64,000 nucleotides of DNA from Vespula vulgaris (lineage: Eukaryota; Arthropoda; Insecta; Hymenoptera; Vespidae). A program made the translations under genes and the position numbers. The notes below the pieces were generated by a model. It saw only the letters and a program-made list of their open reading frames with translations. It was not told the DNA's origin and ran no database searches. The stretch lies in assembly GCF_905475345.1 (NCBI RefSeq), contig NC_066586.1:1692501-1756500 (forward strand). Reading direction: 5' to 3'. Positions 38,663 to 50,754 of the stretch are shown in pieces (positions within the stretch are counted from its first letter, which is position 1; each line of letters begins with the position of its first letter).

Positions 38663-40480
38663 ATGAAGTCGAAATATTATATTACATTCCTGGGGATTGT
38701 GCTCATGAGTTTATCTTATGTTAGCTGTCAATATAGAACGAAAAATGTGAGTATTTAGGAAATAATCTCGTCGATAAGTTCAAAGAAATTGTCGTGCTAT
38801 TTTGAAATGTCAGATTCATGTCATCCCTCAAAATTTATTCTAATTGATTGTACAATTTCAATGAAACTTCTTTTATGTTCATTAATTTTCTATTAATTTT
38901 TTCTTACGTTATACTTTAACTCGAATTAAAAAGATAAGTTGTAATAGTGTAACCATTAGTATATTCTCTTTATAACCTCTAAACTGATCAATCTACATAT
39001 ATTTTCTAGAGTCAAAGTTCCTCATTAGCCGAACGTGTACAACAGTTAACAGAAATGGCCATTAGGAGACCTGTAATTAAGTTTAACGGAGCAAAATTTA
39101 AGGAGTTTGTTAAAAATACTCCAAGAAATTATTCTGTTATCGTAATGTTCACTGCTATGGCACCACAAAGGCAGTGTCAAATTTGCAGGTAATAAAATAA
39201 TGATATTTAGTAATAACTCTTTTTAATTACTTTTTTTTTTCAGACATGCGAACGACGAATTTACAATAGTTGCAAATTCATTCCGGTATTCTCAGTCTTA
39301 TTCGAACAAGTTGTTTTTCGCATCTGTAGATTTCGACGAAGGATCAGACGTTTTTCAAATGGTATTAAATATATACATATATATGCAGTAATCAGTTTCT
39401 AAAGTATCTTCAATACAAAAAGATACAAAACTATCTTCTTTCAGATGAGATTGAATACTGCTCCAGTATATATACATTTTCCAGCGAAAGGTAAACCAAA
39501 ACCAGCGGATACTATGGACATACAAAGAGTTGGTTTTGCTGCAGAAGCAATAGCAAAGTGGATATCAGAACGTACTGATATTCAGGTAAATATTTCTAAT
39601 AAGCTTGTGTAATAAAATATTCATTAAAAACAATTATTTTTTATAGATAAACGTCTTCAGGCCACCAAATTACTCTGGTACAGTGACTTTGATGATGTTT
39701 TTGGTTCTGATCGGAGTATTCCTCTATGTTAGGCGTAACAATTTAGATTTAATTTATAATAAAACAATTTGGGCTCTTAGTGCATTGGTAAGCTTGTTTT
39801 AGTTTTCTTTACTTTTAATACAACGATTAATTTCATTAAAATTGATCTTCTTATAGTTTTTCACTCTTACAATGATATCAGGACAAATGTGGAATCATAT
39901 CAGAGGACCTCCATTTATCCACAAGTCAGCTAATGGAAATATGGCATATATTCATGGATCGTCCCAAGGTCAATTTGTGTTAGAAACTTATATTGTTATG
40001 GTTTTGAGTATCCTTTTAATTTAGTAAACATAATAAATCAATTGTTAAGCATAATATACCTTAACAAAAGTAATAAGATGGAGCAGTGGTATTAGGAATG
40101 ATTCTAATGACCGAAGCTGCAACAAGGAAAGGTGATGTTAAAAAACGAAGAATATTTGCTGTGATAGGCTTTGGATTAGTTGCCATTTTCTTTAGCCTTC
40201 TTTTATCCATATTTAAGAACAAGGCTCAAGGGTATCCATACAGGTTTGCCAAACACACATATATATTATATATACTTGCATATAATTTACATTTGTCTTA
40301 TCAATTATTTATTTTCTTTTTTGCATGTAGCTATGTTACATTTTCTTGGAGTATGATAGTATGTGTTTGTATAATGTATAAAGGTACTATCATACTCCGT
40401 GTTATATATTTAAAAGTATCTACTCTTAACCCCCTTCCAGTGAAGAATAATTGGTCTGTTACAGGTTGCTATTTAAATGA
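38663..40480 (+). CDS. Ostgamma: Oligosaccharyltransferase OST3/OST6 subunit (TUSC3/MAGT1 family), 8 exons, 331 aa
   Basis: Exons: 38663-38746, 39010-39188, 39244-39361, 39445-39585, 39647-39787, 39857-40007, 40078-40243, 40465-40480 (stop TGA). Phases are continuous over 996 nt. The protein has a signal peptide (1 to about 22), then a luminal thioredoxin-like domain with the redox motif CQIC (84-87) and the cis-proline loop TAPV (132-135). Four membrane spans follow at about 185-203, 214-234, 260-285 and 295-316. The family forms transient mixed disulfides with nascent proteins in the ER lumen so that the STT3B-type OST complex can glycosylate them. Vertebrate members are also reported to affect magnesium uptake. 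Length agrees with human MAGT1 (335). The last exon is tiny; it is chosen because it gives YPYRLLFK, like the family ending YPYSFL-K. An alternative acceptor at 40440 would give YPYSEE, and retention of the last intron would extend the frame past 40500. Confidence 0.93.
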
Positions 40481-41200
40481 ACAGATATTTTACAGAAAAA
40501 AAAGGTTCGTATAAGTCCCATCTTTGTGAGAATTTTTATCTTGCCATGATCTCATTGGCCTCACAAATGTATATTATGGCACACGAGTTATAGCGAAGAT
40601 AAAGATATGATACATGATTTATTGTTGAATTTTTGCACACGTTTGAAGGCTAAAAAGTTGTTACAAAAAAATGATGTATCTTAGCCTACAACCTTTCTAT
40701 AAATGTTGTACGATAATTATCAAGTTCATACATTTTTATGTAAAGTAAAATATGTTAATACATGACTCTTAATAGTCGTGCAAATTTTTTAAACAAAAGA
40801 TAATCAGAATAAAACATTACTTATTTACAGAGTTTGATATAAAAATTACTGGAAATTTAAAACTGCCTTTAAACTGAAATTTATCTGCTTAAATTATATC
40901 ATTTATGAGTTCTTCCAAATCTATACAGGTAAAGTAAAAAAGAAAAAAAATCATTATGAACCATTGAGGCAGAAGTTGAATAGATACAAAAAATTTTATA
41001 TAAATAACACATGTAAGGATACTAATTGTATTCGAAGGATGAGTAGAATTAAAACTTTTTGCTTTTTATTTTGAAATAATTTTTCAAAATGTTTCGATAC
41101 CATCTGCGAATCCTTGAAGAATAATCCAAGAAAGAGAACAATTATTCTGTTATGTCCATAATTAAATAAAATATGAAAGTAATAAGAATAAATGGATAAT
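40481..41200 (+). other. Probable 3' UTR of OST3
   Basis: This AT-rich non-coding stretch follows the stop. Candidate AATAAA signals lie at 40808-40813 and near 41164. No microsatellites are present. The transcript end cannot be fixed without RNA data. Confidence 0.4.
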
Positions 41201-41329
41201 ACGTCGATATATACCTGTTGTATACTCTTACCGAATGAAGTTATTGCATATACTATTGAAATTTGAATAGATTTATCCTTTAGTTACGAGTTTGGTAGTT
41301 CGACGTCACACCACGCGGCGCTGATGTTT

Positions 41330-42041
41330 TATTAATTTCGTATGAAATATGGCGCCAGTCAGTGATATTAGTAATACACAAATAAATAACGAAAACTAAT
41401 CTTAATCTTTTCGTATGAGATTTATTTTCTCGACGATTGTATTCAGTTCGAATTATACGTGTTATTTGTTTTTATTAGTGTTGAAACATTTTATAAAATA
41501 TAAGCAGACATGTGTAAATGATCTTTAGCTATATCGTAGCAATCTTTTGTCGATTCAAAACGTACACTGTGTAAAGACGATCCATTATTGGAAAGAGGGG
41601 AAGTAGTTATGCGGAGGGGAGGGGAGGGGAGTGGAGAGGGGCGAGTTCATTTGCAACAATGAAATATCTTTGTACGCTTTGTAATTAGCGGATGTATTTA
41701 ATTAATACTAATGAACGGATGGTAGAAGATTGTATTTAAATCATGAGCTATCGTTATCGCTTTTTCTCTAGACCTAGCTTCCGGTTTAAATCAAGAGTCC
41801 CGTCTAAAAGCCTTCGCGTTAATTCGTTATCTGTGGTCGATACTTATCGCGTAAACCATATACATACATGCGTTCCTTAGTCTAACCGCGAATGTGCGGA
41901 AAAATTTTTTTAGTTGTTTATACAGAGTATACGGGCCAAATACTAATTTTTAATAGCTTACTAAATGTTGCAACGGTATAGTGACATTACTATAACTATT
42001 TTGTTTTATCTTATACGACCTTGGAAATAAATGCGAATATA
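41330..42041 (+). promoter_or_regulatory. Probable promoter and 5' UTR of RSK
   Basis: An arthropod initiator-like TCAGTG sits at 41359-41364, just after ggcgcc. A G-rich run of gagggg repeats (41595-41640) lies between it and the start codon at 42042. No upstream exon can be identified, so a 5' UTR intron is not excluded. Confidence 0.3.
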
Positions 42042-45000
42042 ATGCCGTTAGCGAATCTGACGGTTCCTTGGACTGAGCAACATGTAAATGAAAAGGTAAA
42101 ATAATTTATTCCGTTTATTACTCGATAAACTGTTAAACATATTTTAATTCGATTACGTATTACCTTATATCGATCATGTATGATGATCTCCCCAAAAAAA
42201 ATTTATTTTTACAAGACAACAATATGTATCTATATATATTTAAATTACAAGCCATGCCAACGATATAATTTTGTTCTTTTAGCAAGGATTAGAAATTCTA
42301 TCAGATGAGAACCAGGAAGAAACAATGATTACTCAAGGAAACATTATTGAGTCGCACTCAAATGGATGTTCGGAGTCCCATGAAATAGAGGTACGGGAGG
42401 TGGTTCGAGATGGTCATGAAAAGGCAGATCCATCTCATTTTGAACTATTAAAAGTACTAGGTCAAGGCTCTTTTGGCAAGGTAAAAAACGATTCAATCTT
42501 TTATGCGTTATTTTTTATTATTTCTTTTTATTTTCTTTTCTTTTGTAATTGATTATATTTGGTTAGGTCTTTTTGGTACGGAAAGTTGTGGGAAAGGATA
42601 GCGGCACGCTATATGCTATGAAGGTCCTTAAAAAGGCGACTTTGAAAGGTATTTTTTTATAATTAAAAAGTTAATATCTCCTTCATTATTGTTCAGTCTA
42701 ATTATGATCATGGTACCTTAGTTAGAGACAGAGTAAGAACAAAAATGGAAAGAAATATATTGGTGGATGTGGAGCATCCATTCATTGTTCGACTACACTA
42801 TGCATTCCAGACAGAGGGCAAACTGTACTTGATCTTAGACTTCCTAAGGGGTGGTGATCTTTTTACAAGACTATCCAAAGAGGTTATTGAACAAGCTAAC
42901 TAGATACAACTTGTATGATTACTTTTCATTCAATTTTCATTTCTATCGATGAATATCTTTTTGTCATTGCACAATTTATTCAATTGTATATATGCACATA
43001 ATAATGAGACAAATATTTAATATATCTTGATTGGTAACAACTATCATATATGTACTCTTCAATACCATGTTTCTTTTGATAGAGATTGGAATTGGTACTA
43101 TTTTAGAAATAAATTTGCAGGTCATGTTCACAGAAGAGGATGTAAAATTTTATCTTGCTGAACTTGCACTTGCATTGGATCATATACACAAACTTGGTAT
43201 AATATATCGCGATTTAAAACCAGAAAAGTTTGTATTTCGTTAAAGTTAAGTGGTATTACATTTTGAAAATATCATTTCATTTATTTTTTATTTTATTTTT
43301 CGCAGTATTTTATTGGACACTGAAGGGCATATCTCTTTAACTGATTTTGGATTAAGTAAACAATCATTGGATAATTCTAAAGCATATTCATTTTGTGGTA
43401 CAATCGAATATATGGCACCGGAAATTGTTAATCGAAAAGGGCATTCTTATGCTGCAGATTGGTGGAGCTTTGGTATCCTCATGGTTAGTTACTACAAAAG
43501 TTTTCTAAAAAAACATTTAGATTTATTTATATCTTATTTTTTAAGTAAATAGTAATTTTCAGTTTGAGATGTTGACGGGTGCACTTCCATTCCAAGGAGC
43601 GAATAGAAAAGAAACTATGACTCAAATATTAAAAGCAAAACTTACCATGCCTTCTAATATTTCACTGGAAGCCCGAGCATTATTACGAGTATTATTTAAA
43701 AGAAATCCAGCAAATAGACTTGGGTCTGGTAATGTCTAAATATTTTAATGAAAATACATTTATATCTTGTGCGAATATTCTATTTGATTAGTTTTCATAC
43801 ATTCGCTTAGGTAGTGTAGAAGAAATAAAAAACCACGTCTTTTTTGGAACCATTGATTGGGATGCTCTTTATAGGAAAAAGATAAGACCGCCTTTCAAAC
43901 CAGCCGTTAGTCAAGAAGATGATGCATTTTATTTTGATAGTGAATTTACATGTAAAACACCTAAGGGTAATAACGTACAATTTTTTTTCTTTTTCTTTTT
44001 TTTTATGTTAATGTTTGAAATTGTTGATTAGCTGAAAGAATCGACTAAGTATATATTTTCTATTTGAAAAGATATTATTTTTTTTTAGATTCTCCTGGTG
44101 TACCTCCTAGCGCAAATGCTCATGAATTGTTTCGTGGGTTTAGCTTTGTTGCACCATGTTTACTAGAAGATCATACAAAAACTCCAGAGTACAAAAACTG
44201 TGATAGTATTAGCAGTACTTTCCCAGCTTATGTCAATCCTATTCTAGTAACTGATGAATATGAATTTAAGCAGGAAATAGGTAAAGGAACTTATAGTACC
44301 GTTTACCTTGCAGTTCATAAGGCAACTAAAACTGAGTATGCTATTAAGGTAATTTATATACATAAATAAATATATAACGAGAAATTTCATATTTTATAAT
44401 TATTAAATTTTATATTTATTGTACGTAATTAAGATTGGTCGTAAAATAGGTGATAGAAAAAGCAAAACGGGATCCTTCGGAAGAAATAGAAATCCTGTTA
44501 CGATACGGAAGGCATCCACATATCGTATCTTTAAGAACCGTTCACGAAGATGATAGACGAGTTTATCTTGTGTTAGAACTTTTGCGAGGTGGAGAACTTC
44601 TTGATCGATTGTTACAAAGACGTAATTTTACAGAAAGAGAAGCTGCCGAGGTGATATACACGATTACTAGTGTAGTTCATTATTTACATGAAAATGGAGT
44701 AAGCATTTATACCGTTCCGTCTCTAAGTATTTGTATTAATAATAGGTATTTATAATCCGGATGTCAAATGTTTTCAGGTAGTCCATCGTGATTTGAAACC
44801 ATCCAATATATTATTTTCCAAACCTGGTGGGGATCCAAGTACATTATGTATATGTGATCTTGGATTTGCTAAACAGTTACGTGCAGAAAATGGTTTATTA
44901 ATGACACCGTGTTATACAGCCAATTTTGTTGCACCTGAAGTATTGAAACGGCAAGGATATGATACAGCTTGTGATATTTGGTCTTTAGGTGTCTTACTAT

Positions 45001-45581
45001 ATATTATGTTAGCCGGGTATGAGACTGATTAATTTGGAAATATTTATCACATAATAACAACATATAAAGTCAAAAGTATTGTATGTAATATTTGTCTGCA
45101 GATACACCCCTTTCCGAAACAGTCCAGGAGATAGTGCAACCGATATACTTGATCATATTGGACCCGGATATATAGATGTAGAAAGTGGAGTCTGGTGTCA
45201 AATATCAGTGGAAGCCAAAGAATTGGTCAAGAGGATGTTACACGTTGATCCTAATCGTAGGCCTACAGCAGCTTTAATTTTAAAATATCCTTGGGTTGCA
45301 AATCGTCATCATCTTCCACAAAAAATGTTACCTGATATCAGTACAGATCCACATAGTTTGAAGGTATCTTTTAAATAAATTATAGATCGAAATCAAGCCT
45401 ACTTGATGCTGTTTTTGCTTATGTTCATTTTATTTCATATATTGGAATTTTATAGATGGCCGTTGCAGCGACCTACAGAGCTATGTCAAGTAGTCCAAGA
45501 TCACCTCATATTGGGCCTGTTGTTTTGTCAGAATTAGCCCGTCGCAGAACACAAGCTAAACCAGGTCCTACAGAAATTTAA
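42042..45581 (+). CDS. S6kII: p90 ribosomal S6 kinase (RSK / S6kII), 13 exons, 745 aa
   Basis: Exons: 42042-42095, 42283-42480, 42567-42648, 42722-42882, 43121-43227, 43306-43483, 43563-43728, 43811-43966, 44089-44348, 44450-44698, 44778-45016, 45102-45363, 45456-45581. All are GT-AG with continuous phase (2238 nt). The start MPLANLTVPW matches the RSK N-terminus. The N-terminal AGC kinase has GQGSFGK (78-84), Lys103, YRDLKPEN (194-201), DFG (214-216) and activation-loop Ser229. The linker keeps the turn sites Thr365/Ser369 and hydrophobic motif FRGFSF with Ser386. The C-terminal CaMK-like kinase has a Gly loop at 432-437, Lys454, HRDLKPSN (540-547), DLG (564-566) and the ERK-target Thr580 in LLMTPC. 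The tail LARRR (731-735) corresponds to the ERK docking site. Known role: activated by ERK and PDK1, phosphorylates targets in growth and neuronal signalling. Length equals human RSKs (about 735-740). Oddities are DLG for DFG and Val439 at the usual cysteine position. Confidence 0.97.
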
Positions 45582-46390
45582 AAAATTAAATTTTAAGATA
45601 CATTAGTAAAAAAAAAGAAACAAAAAAAAGAAGAAAAAAGGAAAAAAAAAAGAAAAAAAAAAAGAAAAAAGAGAACAAGAAAGAAGAGAGAAAAGATGGA
45701 ATTATAAATATCTAAAAGAATCTTAAAGGGCAAATTTTGACATGTACAAGCCAGATAATTTAAAGTACAAGAAGAAAGAAGCTAAATGTTTCTATTGGCA
45801 CTATCACTGTTATTATTCAATTAATTATGTACAAAATGTGTGAGAAGCGTTTACAAATCAGTGACAGTGAACTTAATGTGATACTTATTTATACTTTTCA
45901 TTTTCATTTAGTACCTCTGCGTACTTTCACGTACGTATATATTGCCATATATAGACATTTAAAAATGATCTAATATTAATGCCTAAATCTTTAAGTTTTA
46001 GTCAAAGATTCCTATATTCTTAAAAAAACACCTTTTTAAATATATTTCCTACGTCGATCTTGCTAAATAAGACTATATAAGTCTATAAGTGAATGTAAAT
46101 CTAAATATAACAGAAGATTATATTTTATTGATATGAATGTAGTATTATTCGTGCAATGTTGAAATTTAATTAGGTATATAATGCTCTATTATAAATTAAC
46201 TTTTTCTTTATGAGCTTTAAATACGTCTATAGAGTAGAAAAAAATTATTCATTTACGGTCTCTTATCAGCTTTAATACTATGTAAAATATTTCAATATTA
46301 ATAAAATTGTCCCAGTAATCTTCAAAATCTATTCAAATCAATGTTTTACAATTAATCTTCAAATCGATGATTATATATATATATATATTT
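45582..46390 (+). other. Probable 3' UTR of RSK
   Basis: The stop is followed by an A-rich run (45606-45700) and then AT-rich non-coding DNA. A candidate AATAAA signal is at 46300-46305. No other coding is seen. Confidence 0.4.
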
Positions 46391-46646
46391 ATTAACAAGT
46401 ATATGAAACGGTAATATCTGAATAATTAGAAATAATTAATACTGTAGGATTGTTTAAATTTAAATTGTAAATTTCAATGTCGAAATAGTTGGTAGATAAA
46501 ATTATTATTCTCGTATTCGTATATATTCATTAACAAGTATATAAAACGTTAATATCTGAATAATTACAATTAATTGATACGGTAGGACTGTTTAAATTCA
46601 AATTATAAATTTCGATGTCGAAACATTTCGTAGGTAAAATTATTTT
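46391..46646. repeat. Tandem direct duplication, period 138 bp
   Basis: attaacaagtatat at 46391 recurs at 46529. About 120 bp are shared with roughly 85% identity by eye, including taatatctgaataatta and the atgtcgaaa segment. It lies just downstream of the RSK 3' UTR. No coding. Confidence 0.7.
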
Positions 46647-49300
46647 CGTTTGTACAAATGGTTTTTTATTATATTTAATTAAGGATCTGTGATTAATCTT
46701 TTATAAGCACAACATATATAAGAATGTGTGTGAATTGAGTAAAATAAAAAAAAGTCACGTAGAATATGGTTCCTAAATAATAGTAACCAATAAAAGTATG
46801 ATAAACTTTATGAGTACAGTAAAAAAATGATAAACTTTATGTAAGATAAACAAGTATGAGAACTTGAGTGATTTTAACATCTGTTGACTCAGTATTCTTT
46901 CGTATTCCGTCGAGTAAGCATCGTTGGATGTACCTACTGTATAAGCATTTATATATATAAATATGTATTAATATAAATTATAATTTTCAAGAATAACACA
47001 CATACATATATGCAGCTTACACACTGTAAGATTTAATAAATCTATATTATTTGCAGTGCAATATATATCATATCTACATATATAAAAAATAGAAAAAATT
47101 GTTATATGTTTACACACGATTATAGGTTAGTTTTTGACCAAATGGTTTGTCCCTTTTCTTAGCTTTGTCATTCAAATAATAAATTAAAATTATTTTATTT
47201 TTAATGCGTCTTACGAGCAATGTACTCTTGTTTAAATATTAATTTATTATACTACGTGTACGTCTTGTTTTGTTATTGTTTAATTATATTAGAGTAATAT
47301 ATATATAAATTTTACATCAATTAAATAAACACAGTCATCGATTTTTTTTTTTTCTATTGGATTCTCTTCGTTCTTCGACAGAGCGTTTGTTAATAAAAAA
47401 ATATATTTTTATATAATACTTATTTATATATCTTCATAGATTTACTCGCATGATGTGAAGAGAGAACTGATTTACCGACGGTAGAAACTTGGTCGGTCAA
47501 GAAGAAAAGATTATATTATGTATGCTCGGTAGTGCAGTTCTATGTGCATGCGTGCGCGCGCATGGGTAAGTATAGATCAATTATAATACGCTTTTATATA
47601 TTGTTATTCTTTTATTTATTTAAAATCGATCATTTTTGATAATGTATTATAATCGATCATTTTTAAAAATGTAGATTGGCTTTTTTTTTTACGAAAGATC
47701 CAGTCTTTCTAATAATTAATTGTTTTGTTTAGAATATATAATATAGAAGCGGGCCAAAAGTTCTTAGGTGATTTTAAATATCAATTACATTTTCGATTTT
47801 TTTTTAGACTAATATTTCTTTCAGATTATAAAACCACAAGCAAAGAAAAAACTTTTACCCAATTTGTATTGCACGTTTTATTTTTATTTTTATTATATAT
47901 TTATAAAATTATTAGTTAAAAAAATAATTTTTCTATTAATAATTTTCTATTAATTTCATTAACTAATATATAAAATTCGCTTCGTCAATTTTTGATCGAT
48001 ACCTTTGATCAAATATCCTATTTGGATATTTCTTTTTTAACGAACCTCGTTAAGGAAAGATTTTCTAACGTTGTAGTTTCATTCAAATATGAATGGAATT
48101 AACGTGTAAACGGCAAAAGGGTAATTACCAGTTATAACGGCGAGCGAGCATAATCTTAACTTTAAATTGGAAGATTGGCATGTTCTTGTAAAGGAAACTA
48201 CATATTCTTACGGTGTGTACCTCGTAATAAATCGAGATACTGCGTTCTTATCTTTTGTAATATGTTATTAACCAGTCGTAAAAATTAGAAAAAAAAGAAA
48301 AAAAAGAAAAAGTAAAAAAGTCTCTCTCTCTCTCTCTCTCTCTATCTCTATCTCTATCACTACCTCTATCTTTATCTCTTTCTCCCTCGTTCCTTGTCTT
48401 CTTTTATTCTCTCATAAAATCGAAAGTTCAACATATACGTACATATGTACATACGTCAAACATTCGAAGCCTCGTTTACTTTCACATGTTCGAAACGATT
48501 ATGTTAGATAAACGAGCGATAATCGTCAATTAACGCTTCATACGAGATGCGAGACTGGATTTCCTCTGGACGAATAAATGTCGTGCAAGAGAGTATCGAG
48601 CAATTTATATAGCTCACCATAAATTATGAATTTCCTTTTATCTATATCTTCAGAGATCTAACAAACAGTTTGCAACGATAATATATACGGAATAATCTAT
48701 CGTTGCGAGCCGTTTTATTTTAATTTACATGTCATCGTCGTCCTCATTATCGTCATCACTGACATTTTCTAACGAGTGTCAAGCTGTGAAAGGTGAATTT
48801 TGATAAAAGGAAAAACAAAAAAATCAGAAGATTAACATTTATGTATTTGCAGTATATTTTTATCGATCCATTGAGATCATCATCTGTGTTACTTATTCGA
48901 CCATCGATCAATGCATAAAATAGAAATTGGATCGTGTTCGATCAAAGAAAGAAATTCTATATAAATATAAGTATGTCATAGTATGAAAAATAATATAGTT
49001 TTTATTATTTATATCGATGTTCAAAGTTTAAAGAAACGTAGAAATACTCGATATATTTATATCAAAATTTATTACATATATACATATATTTCACAATAAA
49101 TTAAAAATAGATTAATCTCGATTTGTTTCGCTATTTGTAAATCTATATTATATCGTATGGTGGATGTATCTGCGTGTATATGTGTGTGTGAAAAAATTTT
49201 GGTATACATATGTATATGAATAAAAATTATTTCAAAAAAATTTTTTTAAATATTAATATAAACTTTGTAAATTTAAGAAAAATTTCGATAAATACGAAAG
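46647..49300. other. Non-coding, AT-rich
   Basis: Apart from the small inverted-repeat element at 47749-47860, only AT-rich DNA and a short CT tract (48320-48380) are seen. Confidence 0.6.
47749..47860 (+). mobile_element. Small inverted-repeat element (MITE-like), copy 2
   Basis: The left end has the core gggccaaaagttcttaggtg followed by attttaaatatcaatt. The right end has aaaaccacaagc followed by aaaaacttttaccc. Both match the ends of the copy at 1628-1787 read on its minus strand. Length is 112 bp with no coding. An obvious TA target duplication is not seen at either edge. Confidence 0.45.
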
Positions 49301-49392
49301 AGAGAAAGAGTGAGATAGAGGTAGAGATAGAGATAGAAAGATAGACAGATAGACAGAGAAAGAGAGAGAGAAAGAGAGAGAGAAAGAGAAAT

Positions 49393-49395
<3 letters not shown>

Positions 49396-49460
<65 letters not shown>
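49396..49460. repeat. (GA)n microsatellite
   Basis: Perfect run after a longer GA/GATA-rich stretch starting near 49300. Confidence 0.95.
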
Positions 49461-49465
<5 letters not shown>

Positions 49466-49499
49466 GAGCGTAGGCGTAATTCAGGACAACGTGTTATCT

Positions 49500-49690
49500 A
49501 TATTTCAGAGTTCTCCCCACCCCTAGACTTAGTTATGTCATCAGTGACGTAGCATGGACCCAGCCTCCGAGTCCGGTATTGATTTCGTGACGTCACTAAC
49601 ACACGGATATCCCACGCACAAGCAGCAACGTCTCGGGATTATGTTTGCTTCGATCACGTGTATACAACTGCTACGTTAGTATTTTTACGA
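49500..49690. promoter_or_regulatory. Unique block with CRE palindrome
   Basis: Between two (GA)n arrays lies about 190 bp of repeat-free, GC-richer DNA. It contains gtgacgtcac at 49587-49596, a full CREB-type palindrome, a half site tgacgta near 49541, and an E-box cacgtg near 49656. It looks like a promoter or enhancer, with no coding frame. Confidence 0.35.
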
Positions 49691-49913
49691 TTTTTTTCTC
49701 TAATAATATCAATAGATTCGATATAATAAATCGATGTTTTATTTCGATTAATTTTATTTATTCGACATTGAATTTATCTGTTAATCATAATCCTGATAGC
49801 GTTTAATTAATTTTTCTTTTTCCTTTTTGTTTTTTGGAAGATTATTAACTAATCAAAATCAACATCTTAAATTATTTCAAATAATTATTAATATTAAATA
49901 GAGATTAATATAT

Positions 49914-49918
<5 letters not shown>

Positions 49919-49973
<55 letters not shown>
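49919..49973. repeat. (GA)n microsatellite
   Basis: Perfect dinucleotide run flanked by AT-rich DNA. Confidence 0.95.
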
Positions 49974-49976
<3 letters not shown>

Positions 49977-50204
49977 AATGTATATATGTATATATTAATA
50001 TTAATAATTATTAAATAAAATGAAGTAATCGCATAATATTTCATCTACTTTATTATATTTATATATAATATCGATGTTCTTTCGATTACAATTAGGTCAA
50101 AAAATTTCGTATTAAATAATGTCAGTTCCGTATTTATAAAGAAGAATGATATTTAAGAAGTTATCTTAGGATAAGCACATATACATACATATATACATAC
50201 ACAG

Positions 50205-50530
50205 ATACATACATACATACATACATACATACATACATACATACATACATACATACATACATACATACATACATACATACATACATACATACATACATAC
50301 ATACATACATACATACATACATACATACATACATACATACATACATACATACATACATACATACATACATACATACATACATACATACATACATACATAC
50401 ATACATACATACATACATACATACATACATACATACATACATACATACATACATACATACATACATACATACATACATACATACATACATACATACATAC
50501 ATACATACATACATACATACATACATACAT
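50205..50530. repeat. (CATA)n microsatellite, about 81 copies
   Basis: This is the longest near-perfect array in the window, over 320 bp of tetramer with interruptions only at its edges. The minus-strand frames over it are artefacts of the period. Confidence 0.95.
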
Positions 50531-50680
50531 GCATACATGCATATATAGATACATAGATACATATATACATATATACATATATACATACATACATAACGCC
50601 TTGACCTCGGACGACAATAGTTGAACGGCCGGCGGATGATGGAAATGTTGCTAATTATCTAATATCCTGCGTTAGCGACG

Positions 50681-50682
<2 letters not shown>

Positions 50683-50751
<69 letters not shown>
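50683..50751. repeat. (CT)n microsatellite
   Basis: Perfect dinucleotide run about 150 bp after the (CATA)n array. Confidence 0.95.

Positions 50752-50754
<3 letters not shown>

Noticed and set aside
40086..40514. Single uninterrupted 142-codon ORF at the OST3 3' end
   Set aside because: Treated as exon 7 plus retained intron; the family C-terminus supports splicing at 40243 instead.
48722..48780. Acidic tail-like minus reading SLENVSDDDNEDDDDM followed by a stop
   Set aside because: A TGA lies two codons upstream in frame and no acceptor separates them; too short to support an exon.
50153..50617. Minus frames of 140-154 codons with MYVC repeats
   Set aside because: A 4-bp repeat keeps all three frames open; not a gene.
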